This document shows, piece by piece, positions 12,103-24,946 of a stretch of 64,000 nucleotides of DNA; position 1 is the stretch's first letter, and every line of letters starts with the position of its first letter. The notes beneath the pieces were generated by a model. The model was not told the origin of the DNA, did not search any database, and saw only the letters and a program-made list of their open reading frames with translations. The DNA comes from Humulus lupulus (Eukaryota; Streptophyta; Magnoliopsida; Rosales; Cannabaceae), in the NCBI RefSeq assembly GCF_963169125.1, contig NC_084793.1:39551578-39615577 (forward strand), written 5' to 3'. Made by a program: the position numbers and the translations under genes.

Positions 12103-13649
12103 TATTAGGTTCATTTTAGGTTTGTTTTAGAGATTGTTTTAGGCTATTTTTTTAGTTACTTAGGATTATTTTGTGCATATTTACGCTTGATTACTTCTTG
12201 TTTTGAGTTTTAATGGTCAAGTACATAATATGGAGTGAAATGAGAAGAAGCATGTTAAATATAATGAATAAGATGGATTTAGTGTTTATTGTGAAGTTTC
12301 AAGACATTATGTGTGGAAAATACTACATTGAAGATGCTCAACACGTGTAGTTTATGCTCTGTAACGCAAGTCTGAAACTTTAAGCTGCATTTTGACCATG
12401 ATTTCTTCACTTTCTGGAAACACTTTTGGAAATCGAAGTTGTATATATTTCTCTTAGCTTTTCATAAATTTTTGAATAATTTGGAGTTATATTGAGGTAG
12501 TTATGATTAAAATACGATGAGCTGACGCTGCAGGCTGTTCGAAACGAGTTTTATTTTTATTCTGTACAATTAGCGCCCCAACGCTAATATATAGTGCCCA
12601 TGCGCTATCGAAGTCAGAGAGCCCAGTTCCAGGAAGTGTGAAATAGTGCTCCTGCGCCACAAGGAAGCGCTCTTGCACCACAGTGAAGTGCCCCTGCACT
12701 TAAGAGTTCCAGAGAGCATGTTTTTGTGATTTTCCAAGCGCCCCTATGCTATTGTCCATACGAACGTTGAAAACAAGCATTTTGAGTGGGGTAAAAAAGT
12801 CTTTTCATAAAAAGTCATTAGGTTTTTTTTATAAAGGAGGATTTAGTGCGATTTTGAGTCTGGTTTTTCATCAGAGGAGGTAAGGATAACACTTAGGGAG
12901 CAATCTCATAGATTGAATCTACAGTTCTTTTTCTTCTTCTTTATTTTTCTTTATGTTAAACTCTAGTATTATGGTTTTTTTTTGCCATGTTAATGAACTA
13001 ATTTTATTCTTAGGGTTTTTAATTGAATCTCTTGAAACTTTACTATGATTTAATGCAAAGTATATATTTCTTTCTTCTTCTTTAAGATCCTTTCAATTTG
13101 TGTTTATTATATGTGATTGATTGACCATCTTTTACATAATCCATATGAGTTTGAGTCAAAGATTTCAATATTGAACGAGAGTATCAATATAATTTATGTA
13201 GTTTTTTTAGTTTTTGATCTTAATGCTTCTTATATGTGAGTTCATCATAGATATATAGAAAATTCATATCTTGGTCGAATTTTATATATCTTAATCTGAA
13301 TATAACATGCTTTTGTAAACTTGCTATCTTACTAAGAAAAGTGACTGTGAAATCTAGCATTAATGAAATAGTAGAGTGGATTGAAGAGGAGATTAAATTC
13401 TCTAATTCACTATTTATTGAATTAATTATCTTTTGTTTCTTTAATTTTAGTGTTAAACTTTTGTTATTTTTGTTTATGTTTATGTTATTTTAAATTCTAA
13501 AAAAAATAATCAACTTTTTGTAAACCAAATAGAGATTAGAAATTAATTATTGGTAATTGATAATTCAGTCTCCGTGGGACGATAATCAGATTTACCGAAT
13601 ATTACTACATTGTGATTACATATACTTGTGTAGCTTAAATTTCGCAACA
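12103..13649 (+). repeat. 5' LTR of a plus-strand Athila-type element
   Basis: The right end is set by CGCAACA at 13643-13649, immediately before a tRNA-Asp type primer-binding site. The stretch CTCCGTGGGACGATAATCAG at about 13570 matches the usual 3' part of Athila LTRs. The left end, TATTAGGTTC at 12103, is inferred from the point where integrase homology of the opposite-strand element stops; TGTT...AACA termini would fit if the second base is mutated. Short GCGC words with AGCGCCCCAACGCT and GCGCTATCG lie at 12568-12760. Confidence 0.65.
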
Positions 13650-13655
13650 AGTTTT

Positions 13656-13673
13656 TGGTGCCGTTGCCGGAGA
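13656..13673 (+). promoter_or_regulatory. Primer-binding site, tRNA-Asp type
   Basis: TGGTGCCGTTGCCGGAGA is 16/18 identical to the tRNA-Asp complementary site used by Athila and Tat elements (TGGCGCCGTTGCCGGGGA). It lies seven bases after the LTR end. Confidence 0.85.
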
Positions 13674-13889
13674 CTGAAATAGTATCAGTATCAAAACAAT
13701 TAATTTTATTTCTAATTTGGTTTTTTACGTGATTAGTTGTTCTAATTTGCTTTGTGTGCGCTTTGTGATCTCTATTTCAGGCACCATTATTATATTCGCA
13801 GTATAAGAAGAGCTGAAAATTTAGTTCCTATAAATCCAGAGATAGAGAGAACTTGCAAGCGGAACCGAAGAACAAAGAAAGTAGAGAAC

Positions 13890-15310
13890 AATATGGGTGA
13901 TAAAATGCTGCTACTGCTAGTGCTAATGTTAATAATGTCGCTTCCGCTTAGGGTCAAGGCCAAGGTGCACGTACACTTAAAGATTATGTACTTCCTACCG
14001 TCACAGAAATACAAACATGCATAAGGGCACCAACTGTTACTGCCAATAATTTTGAAATAAAGCCAACGATCCTCCAAATGGTCCAGTCCACAATGCAATT
14101 TGGCAGACTCCCTAGCGAAGATCCTAATATGCACTTAGCTAATTTTCTAGAGCTATGCGATACTTTCAAATACAATGGGGGTAAGTGATGACGCCATTCG
14201 CCTAAGGTTATTCCCATTCTTGCTACGAGATAGGGCCAAAAGTTGGTTGAACTCCCTTTAATCCAGTTCTATCAACACATGGGAAGAGCTAGCTCAGAAA
14301 TTACTTGCTAAGTTCTTTCCTCCAGCTAAAGTTGCAAGATTAAGGGGTGAGATAAACAATTTCCTTCAGAATGATGGAGAATCCTTGTATGATGTGTGGG
14401 AAAGGTTCAAGGAGTTGCTGAGAAAATGTCCTCATCATGGGATAGAAAAGTGGATGTTAGTCCACAATTTTTACAACAGATTGTGTGGTACTACACGCAC
14501 AATAATAGATGTTGTAGCAGGTGGAGATTTTATGAGTAAAAACGCTATTGAATCATATGAGCTATTGGAGGAAATGGCCATGAATAATTATCAATGGCCG
14601 GCTGAAGGGGAGAGAAACAAAAAGGTAGTCGGTGTACATGAATTAGATGCAATCACTGCTTTGACTGCTCAAGTTGCGACATTGACTAAGCAATTGCAAC
14701 AGAATACAATATCAGCCAATGCCATTCGGTTACAGATAGGGTGTGAAATTTGTGGTGGTCCTCACCAATTTGAGCAGTGTATGACAACAAAGTTCAATAA
14801 CACCATCCTTTTGGAGCAAGTCAGCATGATGGGTAATTTTAATAGGCAAGCCAACAATCCTTTCTCCAATTCATTTAATCCAGGGTGGAGAAATCACCCT
14901 AATTTTTCATGGAGAAATAATCAGGGTCAGCAACCTCAATTCCAACCTCAATCTCAGCAAATCATGCCTCAACCTCTAGCGCCACCAATTCTTGAGGAGA
15001 AGGCAAATGAGTTACAAGCTGCACTATTGACCTTGACCAACCCCCAAGCTCTGTTTATGACTGAAACTCGGTCATCCATCAGAAATCTCGAAATGCAAGT
15101 GGGTCAATTGGAAAATTTGTTACAAATCAGATCTCAAGGAAATTTTCCAAGTAATACTGAGGTAAATCCTAAGGAGCACTGCAATGCGATCTCCTTAAGG
15201 AGTGGTAAGGAGTTGGAAAAGTCAATTGGGAAGTCTGGTCTTCAACCGAAAATGGATTGTGAGAAAGAGGGTAAGGTAGAAGAAAAGGTTACTGAGAGGG
15301 CAACTCATCA
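13890..15310 (+). pseudogene. Athila-type gag fragment
   Basis: Frame-by-frame reading gives a near-complete retrotransposon gag: [19 protein letters not shown] (about 13960), [20 protein letters not shown] (about 14050), then RLRLFPFLLRDRAKSWLNSL (about 14200) and a long open part from 14385 starting MYDVWERFKELLRKCPHHGI. A C-x2-C CEICGGPHQFEQC knuckle-like motif sits near 14742, followed by a Q/N/P-rich tail. Damage: frame changes near 13905 and 14170 and a TAA near 14260 inside SL-SSSINTWEE. At about 15310 homology switches to a different gag, so the C terminus and all of pol are absent. The product would be the structural capsid protein of the retroelement. Confidence 0.88.
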
Positions 15311-15679
15311 GTGACTGAATATGCCCTGAAATTTGATAGATTAGCAAAGTTTGCCGGGGAACTGGTGCCCATTGATGGGACCAGAAGGGAGAGATTTCTC
15401 TAGGGGCTACAACCTATGATAGTCTGGGATGTTCGCATTACCGCTCTACCGAGAGTGACTACCTATGCACAGGTTGTTGAAAAGGCGCTCACAAGTGAGA
15501 GTGCAGAAAACAAAATCTGGCACGAGAATGTAGCCAGGAGAGATACTAGGAGGGTGGGACCTCCATTTATGGGTTCAGGTAGGGGCGAAGGCTCCATTGA
15601 TCAGAAAAGGATGGCTCCTGATGCCTTTCCAGCTCCAGGCCCTGACAGGAGACCACATGGTATTATAATAGGCCGCTAG
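15311..15679 (+). pseudogene. Fragment of a second Ty3/gypsy gag
   Basis: The frame VTEYALKFDRLAKFAGELVP continues through GTRRERFL, one TAG stop, then ITALPRVTTYAQVVEKALT and ENKIWHENVARRDTRRVGPP. This is the C-terminal part of a chromovirus-like gag and is related to the sequence ETSTYTQVVGKALAVES in the gypsy element at 25354-26320. It is joined directly to the Athila gag upstream and ends two bases before the LTR-like block at 15682, so both ends are broken. Confidence 0.8.
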
Positions 15680-15681
15680 GG

Positions 15682-17862
15682 TGTTGGGAATTGTGCCCTG
15701 AAAGCATATGTAGTAGACATTGTTTTAAGAAATAAATAAATAAATAAATAAATAAATTGAATTTGTTATGCACATATTTTATGGACTATATTATTCTGTG
15801 ATAATATTATGTAAATATCAGAAAAATTCCTAAGTTCATATATGTGTTCTCAACCACGTATTGGTATGGGAGGATTGTGTTTGAGATAAATGAACTTGAT
15901 TAGTTCGCAGTAAAATAAATTTATGGAATCTTTAGATTAATTACTGCAAGTACGATCCACTAGTATTATGAATACATGGGATCTAGATCCGGATTACTAG
16001 TGTAGTTGGACACTTTAGTGGAGATACTTTATATATTAGATAATGTATAGAACTGGACCAGATATGTTTATTAATACTTAGTTAAATACCGTTTCGAAGT
16101 ATTAATTAAATATATCAACTGATGATCATATACAAATATATCTTAATCTTGAAGTTACTATGAACTCTTGTTTATGTTATATGAGTTATTTGATTCACTC
16201 GTTAGGGTCTGTCAGAATGATCAGGCTAAAAGCTTTTGTTTTGGGAACTCATTAATGTAAATAGTTAGGGACATAGTATACGGATATGGAATCTATACAT
16301 TCTCATAAGAGAATAAATAATGGTTCTTTTAAGGGTTGAATTTTGGGACTGAAAGGTTATTGAGCTCAAATTCATAATTTAGTTATGAATTAACCTTCAC
16401 TAGTAAAGTCAATGACACGTAAGGAAACACGATATAATTAAGAGGGTAAAACGGTAATTTTATTCCTGGTTAATTATGAACCATTATTAGAGGGTTAATT
16501 TGTATGTAATTATATCAATGGACACTTTATTATTATAAAGTACTCAGTAAATGAAATGTCTATAATTACAAGAGTTTAGTCTCATATTTATAGTGGAATA
16601 ATCATGAGATTAATAAATTAAGATTATTTAATTAAAGAGTTTAATTAATAATCTCAAATTTATTAGAGCTTGGAATTATAGGTCCATAGGTCCCCATAGT
16701 GGCTCTATCAACACTATTCAAGGCAAGAGTTGATATAAAAGGAAAAATGGTTGAAAGACATATTTAAGAAGAAATTTGTTCTTCGGGCCAAATATGCAAT
16801 TATGTGATAATAATGATTAATTAATTAATTACAAATTAGTTGTAATTAACAAAATTAATTAATATTTAATTATTATGTAATTTTTGAAATTATATTAAAT
16901 AATTAAATTTATTTTCGAAATTATATTAATTAATTAATTATAATTTTTGAAATTATAATAAATTAAATATTTAATTTCAAAATTATTTAATTTAAATTGG
17001 TTATAATTAATTGGTAGAATTAATTAAATATCTTTATTTGAGTGCGAGATAATAATCTGATAAGTTCAAATTAGAGTTGAATTTAAAAGATTGATATTTA
17101 TTCAAATAATTAATTATATTTGATAATTAGTTAAAAAGATAATTAATTCAAATTTGAATTAATTATCAGGTTGTTGGATTTTTATTTGATAAGGTAGTTT
17201 GAATAAATAATTATGGAAAAATCAAATATCCCTAAAATATAGGGTGGTACACGACACACATAGTCCATGGGCTATGTGTGGCATGTACTACACATTTTTC
17301 AGGGATAGATTTTTTAATATGATTTAATTAATTAATTAATTGAAAATTCAAAAGTTAGTTTTTTTGATATTTTTATTAATGAGATAATTAATTAATAAAA
17401 AGATAAATTGTAAATTTGTTACAGATTTATTTTTTAAATTTAAATATTTTCAATTTAAGTTAGACTTATCAGAAAATAAAAGATTCTCTATTATTCGCTC
17501 TAAAGAAAAGAATAATACTTTTCTATCTCTCATTGAAAAAGATAAAGAACCAATCTCAGGCCTATTCTCTTGATCTTATGCGTTGAGTACATCAAGTAGG
17601 ATCAGAAATTAACTATCCTTTATTCTCTAAGTGCCCACACACTTCTTGATGTGTAGAGAACGTGGTGGAATATCTTGGTGTGAGTACCTGAGAGCAGCTT
17701 GGATAGGAAGTTCGTTCAAATTACGAAAAGATAGAAATGACACTTGATAGGCATCAAGATGTATGTTTTCTATTCTTTTCTTGCTTATGAGTAATGTATG
17801 TATATTCATGGATCCACATATTTAAAAGTAGTTTAAATATGTTACAAATTTTTTGTTGTACA
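15682..17862 (+). repeat. LTR-like block, family L, copy 1
   Basis: It starts TGTTGGGAATTGTGCCCT, a start typical of copia-type LTRs, and probably ends TTTTGTTGTACA at 17862. The same family occurs on the minus strand at 17863-19332 and 52310-55235. Shared landmarks are CACTTGATAGGC (17740), a CCCACACAC/TGTGTAGAGAAC stretch (17630-17660) and GGATCCACATAT (17810). No coding sequence, primer site or target duplication was found. An AAAT microsatellite lies at 15730-15758. A 17-bp-arm hairpin (17247-17263 with 17272-17288) is specific to this copy. Confidence 0.65.
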
Positions 17863-19332
17863 CTCGGCCAACCCACCCCCATTCTGTTACGTATTAGGAA
17901 ACTCATCCTTTGACTGTGCCATGCGTGTACTACCATATCATTTTTCAGGGATATTGTATTTTTCTTTTATTTGTTTATTTAATTAAAATCAATCTTCCAC
18001 AAAATAAGGTGTTATTCTTCTTAAGGAAAATATGACAACCATATTTCAAAATTCAAAATTCAAATTGATAATCATCATTATCATCATCTTTTAAAATTCA
18101 ATAAATCAAAAACTATTTTTTGACTTACCAATTTTATTTTCTCCCACTCAAATAAAATAATTAATTTCAAAAATTTATTTATACATATGAAATTTGAAAA
18201 TTTATATATTTAAATTAATAAATATATTTCCAAAAATTAATAATTAATTCCAAATTAATTATTCAACATCAATTATCATATAATTGCATACTTGACCCGA
18301 AAAATAAGATTCTTCTCAAATTCCCAAATTTCAGTTTTACCTTTGTATAAACTCTTACCTTGATATGGTTTTGTTAGAGTCACCCTAGGGACTTATGGAC
18401 CTATAATATCAAGCTCCAATAAATATTACATTATTAATCAAAGCTCTTTGATTAAATAATCATATCTATTAATCTCATGATTACTCCACTATAAATATGA
18501 GATTGAATTCTTGATAATTATAGACATATATTTACTGAGTACTTTATTAAAGAATAAAGTTTCCATTGATATAATCATTACATACAACGTTAATCCTCTA
18601 TTAATGATTCATAATCAAAAGGGAATAAAACTATTGTTTTACTCTTTTAGCTATATCTTGTTCCTAGAGTACCATTGCCTTTACTAGTGAAGGTTGTGTC
18701 ACAATAAGTTTGCGACGTGAGCGCCCATAACATTTTAAGTTCCAAAAGTCAACCCAATAGGGAACCATTATTCAATCATAAAGAAGGTATTTATTCCATA
18801 TATGTTATACTACGTCCCCAGCCATATATATCATTGAGTCCCCAAAACAAGTGTTCTTAGCCTGATCATTCTGACAAACCTTAAAGCATGAATCAAAGGA
18901 TCAGATGACATATATAGGAGTTCATAGAAACCTCATGATTAAGATCATCGTGTATATGATCATCGCTTGATGTGTTTGATTAATACTACGAAACAATGTT
19001 TAAACAAGCATTAACAAATCACATCTGGTCCAGTTCTATATATCACTATATATAAAACACCTTCACTAAAGTATCCTACTACACTAGCGACCCAAATCTA
19101 GGTCACTTGTATTCATAATACTAGCGAACCGTACTAGCAGTAATTAATCTAAAGATTCCATAACTTTATTTTACTGCGAATTATTTTAAGTTTATTATCT
19201 TAATCTCGATCTTCTCATACCTATATGAGATTAAGACCACATAGATAAAGGCTATATATATAATAATTCAATTATTTATTTCATTAAAAATATTTGTCAA
19301 CTAAAATTTCTTTAAGGGCACTATTCCCAACA
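17863..19332 (-). repeat. LTR-like block, family L, copy 2, minus strand, truncated
   Basis: Read from 19332 downward it starts TGTTGGGAATAGTGCCCT and follows copy 1 through the region around CACTAGTAATCC and TTACTGCAAG (reverse complement near 19070-19170) until about 17880, where homology stops. The terminal part of the LTR is therefore missing. It sits tail to tail with copy 1. The bases next to the outer ends of the pair (TAGGG and TTTTT) do not match. Confidence 0.65.
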
Positions 19333-19522
19333 TTTTTTTATTAAGGAAGAAGACGTTCAAATGGTGTTTTAGCAAGAGTTTAAAGGCTTCAAGAAGATCG
19401 AAGAGATTAGGTTAAAACCTAGGGTATGCATTCTCTATCTCAATCTTTTGTTGGTCTCTGTCAAGGATAATTGTGTGTAGATTCTTATTATTGTGGTGAT
19501 GTAATTTCATTATCTCCCAACA
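19333..19522 (+). repeat. Copia 5' LTR, 3' remnant
   Basis: Roughly 190 bp matching the last 190 bp of the 3' LTR at 36010-36200, including GGTGTTTTAGCAAGAGTTTA and TCTGTCAAGGATAATTGTGT. It ends CTCCCAACA at 19522. The first three quarters of the LTR are missing and family L DNA abuts it. Confidence 0.88.
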
Positions 19523-19554
19523 TTCAAATTCTCTATTATCTAGAATACATCAGC

Positions 19555-20191
19555 ATGGAAGAATCATCTTCAATTTCGGCCTTGAAATACATGACACACG
19601 ATTTTGTTAGAATGGAAATATTCAATGTAACTAACTTTGTTCATTGGCAAGACAAGATTAAATTTTTTCTAGCCACTCTCAAAGTGTTCTATGTCTTGGA
19701 CAAAGATCTAAAGACTATAGAACTCGGTAAGGAGGATGACACTCAATAAGTCATCAAAGAAAGAAAGAAACACAAAGAAGATGAGTTAATATATAGGGGT
19801 CATATTCTCAATGCGCTATCAGACCAGTTGTATGATCTCTACACCAACACAAAGATAGCTAATGAGATATGGTAAATATTAGAAAATTTGTACAAAGTAG
19901 AAGAAGAAGGTACAAATAAATTATTTATTGATCAATACATAGAATTTAAGTTTTATGATATGAAACCCATTCTTCCATAAATTCATGAATTAAAAATTAT
20001 TGTAAATAAGCTATCTACCCTAAATATTGTATTGTTGGAGCAATTCCTTGTTGGTGGTATTATAGCCAAGTTGCCTCCACAGAAAGAAAATCCTCCACAA
20101 GAATGAGGAGATTTCCTTGGAGGAAATTCTCAAAAAATTGAGGATTGAGGATGAATCCCGTTTAAGAGATAAGAACGTGGAAGAGTCTAAT
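19555..20191 (+). pseudogene. Copia gag, 5' part
   Basis: The ATG at 19555 begins MEESSSISALKYMTHDFVR and continues MEIFNVTNFVHWQDKIKFFL, the start of a copia gag of the UBN2/gag_polypeptide type. After a TAA at 19747 the frame continues as HILNALSDQLYDLYTN and then, with a shift, HKNEEISLEEILKKLRIEDE up to NVEESN at 20191. The next residues (EETSKANMVANSPNNNKG) are found at 31558 on the other side of the gypsy insert, which proves the split. Several in-frame stops are present. Confidence 0.88.
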
Positions 20192-22950
20192 TGTAATGAC
20201 CCAAATTTCCTAATAAGGTTTAAGACCTTGATTAGGAGGCCGGGAGGGCAATATTTGATTTATTATGACATTAAATGATTATATGCATGTTTATGTGAAT
20301 TATACTATTATATGATGATAAATGCACGTGTATGGGTCCACTTTTCTTTATAAGGGCATTTTGGTAATTTGGTCCGTTGAGGGCACATTTGTATATTTTC
20401 ATGCATGTTGGTGAATTTTGAATAAGGCCACATCATAATGTGGATTTGTTCGAGCCATTCAGCATGAGACGATCTTTGAATGCAAATTATCGGTTTGGTC
20501 ATAACAGGGTTAATTTCGGGGCTCGGGGTGAGTCTTGGGGTAATTTGGTGATTAGTACATTGCCAGGAATTAAAGGGTAATGGGATATGATTTATTAGCA
20601 TTTGAGAATATTGGGAATAACAGGAATTGGAGGGTGTTAATTATGATTAACGAGATAGACTGGAAAGGATGATTTTGCCCTTGGTGGCTGTTAAGGGTTT
20701 TAAATAGGCTTGGGGTCATTTTGGTCTTTTGGCCTAAAGAATATATATGAACTAAGAAAACTAACCAAAACAGAGCAATTCTTCTTCCTCTCCCGACCAG
20801 TTTTTCTCCATCTTTTCTCTTTGGATTTTTGAGCTCTCTTTGAGGAATCAAGCTAGGGAGTGGAGCCTTGATGGTCTAGGGATATGTTCTACTATTGAAG
20901 AGGGTGTGATTCTGAGCTTGAGGTAAGTTTCTAGCCATTGAAACTCTGGTTTTCTACTATGTTTTCCTTTTGGTTTTCAGCTTGATTTCTAGTTTGGATA
21001 GATGAGAATTGATGGGAGTTTTTGGCAAAGGTTGACTGAGTTATGATGCCTAGGACATGTAGAGTAGATATTTGGGTTCATTTTGGGGTTTGGATGGAGT
21101 TTGGGCTCAAATTTTTAAGGTTGGAAATGGAAAACTCGAAGGAGGAAGAACCAAGGCTGGTTCAACCTGGTTCTAGCGCTATAGCGCCCAAGGGAGGGGG
21201 CTACAACGCTAGCCAGGGCAAACCAATTCTGGTTGTAGCGCTGGGGCGCTAGGGGGGCAGCGCTACCCTGATTTTCCTGATTCAAATTTTGGGCACTTTT
21301 GAGGGTTTTTTGCTCGGGGTTTCAATTCCTAAGGCTTGGGATCGATTCTACTAACTGTTTGAGTATGATTCGAGGTTCCGGGAGTGAGGTTTAGGTCAAG
21401 AACCTTTTATTGTTGATTTCATTAATTGGATTCCATATTTTTTTATGACTAGGTGACCACTAAGGGATCAAAGGATTGATCGTTCTAAAGGGTTGTTCAT
21501 ATGTTATTTCTCGCTCGAACCAGAGGTAAGAAAACTGCACCCAGTATGTGATGTATGTGACGCATGAGAAACATGTGATTAGGTCATGACATGAATATTG
21601 AATATGAGATTGATGAGAGCTTGAGTCTCTGTAAGTGTGCGTGATCATAATTATGCTAGTGGTTGTTAAGTAAGCATGCTGAATGCCCTACATTTGGATA
21701 TTTGACATATGATATATGCCTGGTTGCATTGCTTACTTGTGAATGACACTGACCAATGAGTCAGAAATCGGCATGTGCCGTATGGTATTGACTTAAGAGT
21801 CAAGAATGACACTGATGTGTTCAACACAAGCTGAAAAGATTACATCTAATCGACATAAGCATTGAATGACTCATCTTGAGCATTAATGCCCGATCGACCT
21901 CAAGTTCGACGAAAACTAAAAGCGTTTGTCTAGTCTAATGCCTAGTCTCTTAAAGCAAGGGCTAGAAGGCCCAGGTGACTGCATCGTCACATGGCTAAGG
22001 TTGCGGAGCCCATGTTAGTGACTCATTCATCGGTCACTCATCTGACTAGGGCTACATGCCCCAATATGATTACCAGAATCTCAAGTGTTAAATCACTCAT
22101 CTGATTAGGGTTACACGCCCAAGCATGATTATCAGAATCTCAAGTGTTAAATCACTCATCTGATTAGGGCTACATGCCCCAATATGATTATAAGAATCTC
22201 AAGTGTTAAATCACTCATCTGATTAGGGCTACCCGCCCCAGCATGGTTATCAGAACCTCAAAGTTTGAAATCACTCATCTGATTAGGGCTACATGCCCCA
22301 ACATGATTATCAGAATCTCAAGTGTTAAATCACTCATCTGATTAGGGCTACTAGCCACATCATGCTTATCAGAACCTCACAGTGTTAATCACTCATCTGA
22401 TAAGGATTGACTTGATAGTAATCCATTCAGGAGGGCAAGATCCCCCATCATTATCTGAACTTATTTACATGCATGAATATGGCTATTATTGCTAGGCATG
22501 CACATTATGACTTAGAAACATGTTATTACTGTTCATGAGCATATTGAGTTTTCTTGCTGAGCTTTGGCTCACGGGTGCTATGTGGTGCAAGTAAAGGCAA
22601 AAGAAAGTTGGACCATCCTTGAGTTGGAGAGCTTAGGTGACGATGTGTACATATGCGGCTGCTCGACTGCCACGACCGAGGGTTGAAAGAGGAACTAGGG
22701 TTAAACCCTATTTTGCCGCTTAGGTCGGTTGGTTGTAAATATTATGTTGTAATTAACCTTTAAATTATATTTTTGGGATCCCAATGTATACATTAAGCGT
22801 TTTAGTGAAACATTGTATCTTAATCAAAAATTTTAACCCTAAACCGCTAATCATACTTAGTTACACGATTATGGCCAAATGACTCGATTAGCGAGTTTAG
22901 CACTGTTTAAAATGCGCACCGTAATGGTCCCCGGAGTTTAGGGCGTTACA
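20192..22950 (+). repeat. Gypsy 5' LTR
   Basis: It runs from TGTAATGACCC to GGGCGTTACA, 2759 bp, and matches 28838-31555 throughout. It contains GCGCTATAGCGCCC-type palindromes at about 21168-21265 and a tandem array of a 59-bp unit at 22034-22404. Open frames inside it (20308-20851, 21043-21252) are repeated in the other LTR with changes and are not genes. Confidence 0.95.
22034..22404 (+). repeat. 59-bp tandem array in 5' LTR (six units)
   Basis: Six copies plus a partial one of a unit starting TCACTCATCTGATTAGGGCT and running through GATTATCAGAATCTCAAGTG. The 3' LTR carries five full copies at 30699-31013. Confidence 0.92.
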
Positions 22951-22955
22951 AACTA

Positions 22956-22966
22956 GGTATCAGAGC
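22956..22966 (+). promoter_or_regulatory. Primer-binding site, initiator tRNA-Met type
   Basis: GGTATCAGAGC, five bases after the 5' LTR, matches 11 of the 12 bases of the usual tRNA-iMet site (TGGTATCAGAGC). Confidence 0.9.
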
Positions 22967-23025
22967 AAGCCAAGGTTAAGGGTTCCTGAAGACAAGCTGA
23001 GCATGTACACTCGTCACTAAAGATA

Positions 23026-24946
23026 TGTAATGACCCAACTACTCTAGACTTTTGGACCATTAACGAAAACTATACATAAACACTAATTCTTAATAACACT
23101 TACAAGTGATAAGATCATAACTTTATTAAAACTTGAAAAAACAAAGGTCAAACTTACATAAAATTTAAGTTAGGATATGGGATCCCATTGTTTTAAAATT
23201 AAAACATAACATAATGATAATTAAAAAGAGATTACATAATAAAATGCGGAAAAATACATATAAAAACCATAAGAAACAAAAACTACATCCTCGAATCGAA
23301 ACTCTCGGCTCTTTGAATCCATTCCGCCTCAATACACATTCCCCAAGCTGCTAAGAACCTTACCCGCCACTAAAACTATTTTCCTGCATATATAAACAAA
23401 AAGGAGTGAGCCTAATGCCCAACAAGGAAAATCTATCACCTAGTCCATATACATAAATTCATAAGAAACATAAAACATATCATAACACTTATGTCACATA
23501 CATACTATAATGGCCATTATTACTTGGGGTCCCATAAACTAAGCAAGTCATATGCCCATTAGATTAGTGGGGTCTTGCTAGCTAAGCAAGTCATATGCCC
23601 ATAATCTATTTGGGGCTTGTTAGTCATATAGGTCATATGCCCAAGTCTACAATCATACTTAACATAACATATTACATAACATAAAATTATAAGATAACAT
23701 ATAAAAGCATATAACACATAAATCCTATCCTATTTTCCTTACCAAAATAATCGGGATATGAGAACTGATTTGGGACCTTGGAACACTCCTAAGAACCATT
23801 TATAATATGGTGAGTATATTGAAGAAAAGGGATGAAAGTGAAGAAGGAACTATGCTATCAAAATATACTTACCAAAAACCTTGTGCTTACAAACTTGGAT
23901 TTCCTAACCAAGAATAAGAATAAGGTTAGAAGGAGTAGAAGACTAAGAGAACTTTAAAGAACATAATATAGAAATGGACTAGAGTTTGGAAATACCTTGA
24001 AGACTTATATGACCAATCTAAACCTTGAACCGAAATGTGAATAAACCTTACTTCCCCAAGTGTTTGATAAGCTTATAATGGTCAAGCTTATAATTCCCAA
24101 CCCAAGTGTTTACACTCTCACACTCACCTAGCAACTTGCAGCCTCTGAACTTAGAGTAATAGATGAATAAATGGCTGGGTACTAGGTCCTATTTATAGAG
24201 TTTAGGAATGAAAAGATCTTCATTTAACTTGAATAAAAATAATGGCTTTTTAAGTGAAAATAATTTGACTTATCATTCAGCAGAGGCTGAAGACTCGTTC
24301 AAACAGATGCTGGACTCATCAAGTGGTTGAAGGTTTGAATGGAGAACGTTTTTGAAAACTTTCAAAATATGCTGAGAGGGGCGATATATCGCCCCCTGTA
24401 GGCGATATATCACCTGGGCCAGTATGCCCGAGGCAATCGTGCAACGTTTCGTGTTTTTCGTATCTTCGTGCTGCGATATATCGCCCCCTATAGCTGCGAT
24501 ATATCGGCATACGCTGATTATTTAAACACGAAATTACACATTTTTAGCTTAATTTAAATTGAGTAAACAACCTTGACTAAGCCCTCTAACGTTTTCAAAG
24601 TTGCTGACTGACCTTAGAGTATTCAAATTTTAACCTTAATAAATTTAATCCTCAAAATACTTAATCATTAATAAACCCATACATAACATGTGCTATTATC
24701 TTATTGGTTCTTATCTAAACCTTATAGTATAATAAATATTATCCTCAATATCAGTCATATTAATCAAACCTTAGGTTAAAATTAATATTCCTAAACTATA
24801 GGTTAAACTTAGAAAATCTACAAGTACTACTATGAGTGTCCAAATAAATCCCGGTCTGAACCAAAAATCCACAGTCATAAAGATAATACTATTATTACTA
24901 TTATACTACTATCTAACTTAGCTAACTATAGTTCTTGGACACTACA
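23026..24946 (-). mobile_element. Solo LTR (gypsy type) inserted in the gypsy leader
   Basis: A 1921-bp block from TGTAATGACC to GGACACTACA with a perfect 5-bp duplication AGATA (23021-23025 and 24947-24951). On the minus strand, landmarks fall in the same order as in the other gypsy LTRs (a GGCTCACTCC-type stretch near 23400 in the 3' half), which sets the orientation. It carries palindromes of the form GGCGATATATCGCC at 24378-24510 in place of the GCGCTATAGCGC boxes of its relatives. There are no internal region and no coding sequence. Confidence 0.9.

Noticed and set aside
13752..14024. A small secreted protein (hydrophobic N-terminal frame MGDKMLLLLVLMLIM)
   Set aside because: It is the wrong frame of the Athila gag start; the other frame reads [15 protein letters not shown].
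15682..19332. A single DNA transposon with long terminal inverted repeats
   Set aside because: The ends look like a TIR, but each half is a copy of a family also found singly at 52310-55235, the halves differ in extent, and no target duplication is present.
20308..20851. Minus-strand open frames in the gypsy LTR, repeated at 28954-29247
   Set aside because: They lie inside LTR sequence, differ between the two LTRs and have no recognisable domain.
22034..22404. CRISPR-like array
   Set aside because: The units are head-to-tail tandem repeats without spacers, inside a plant LTR.
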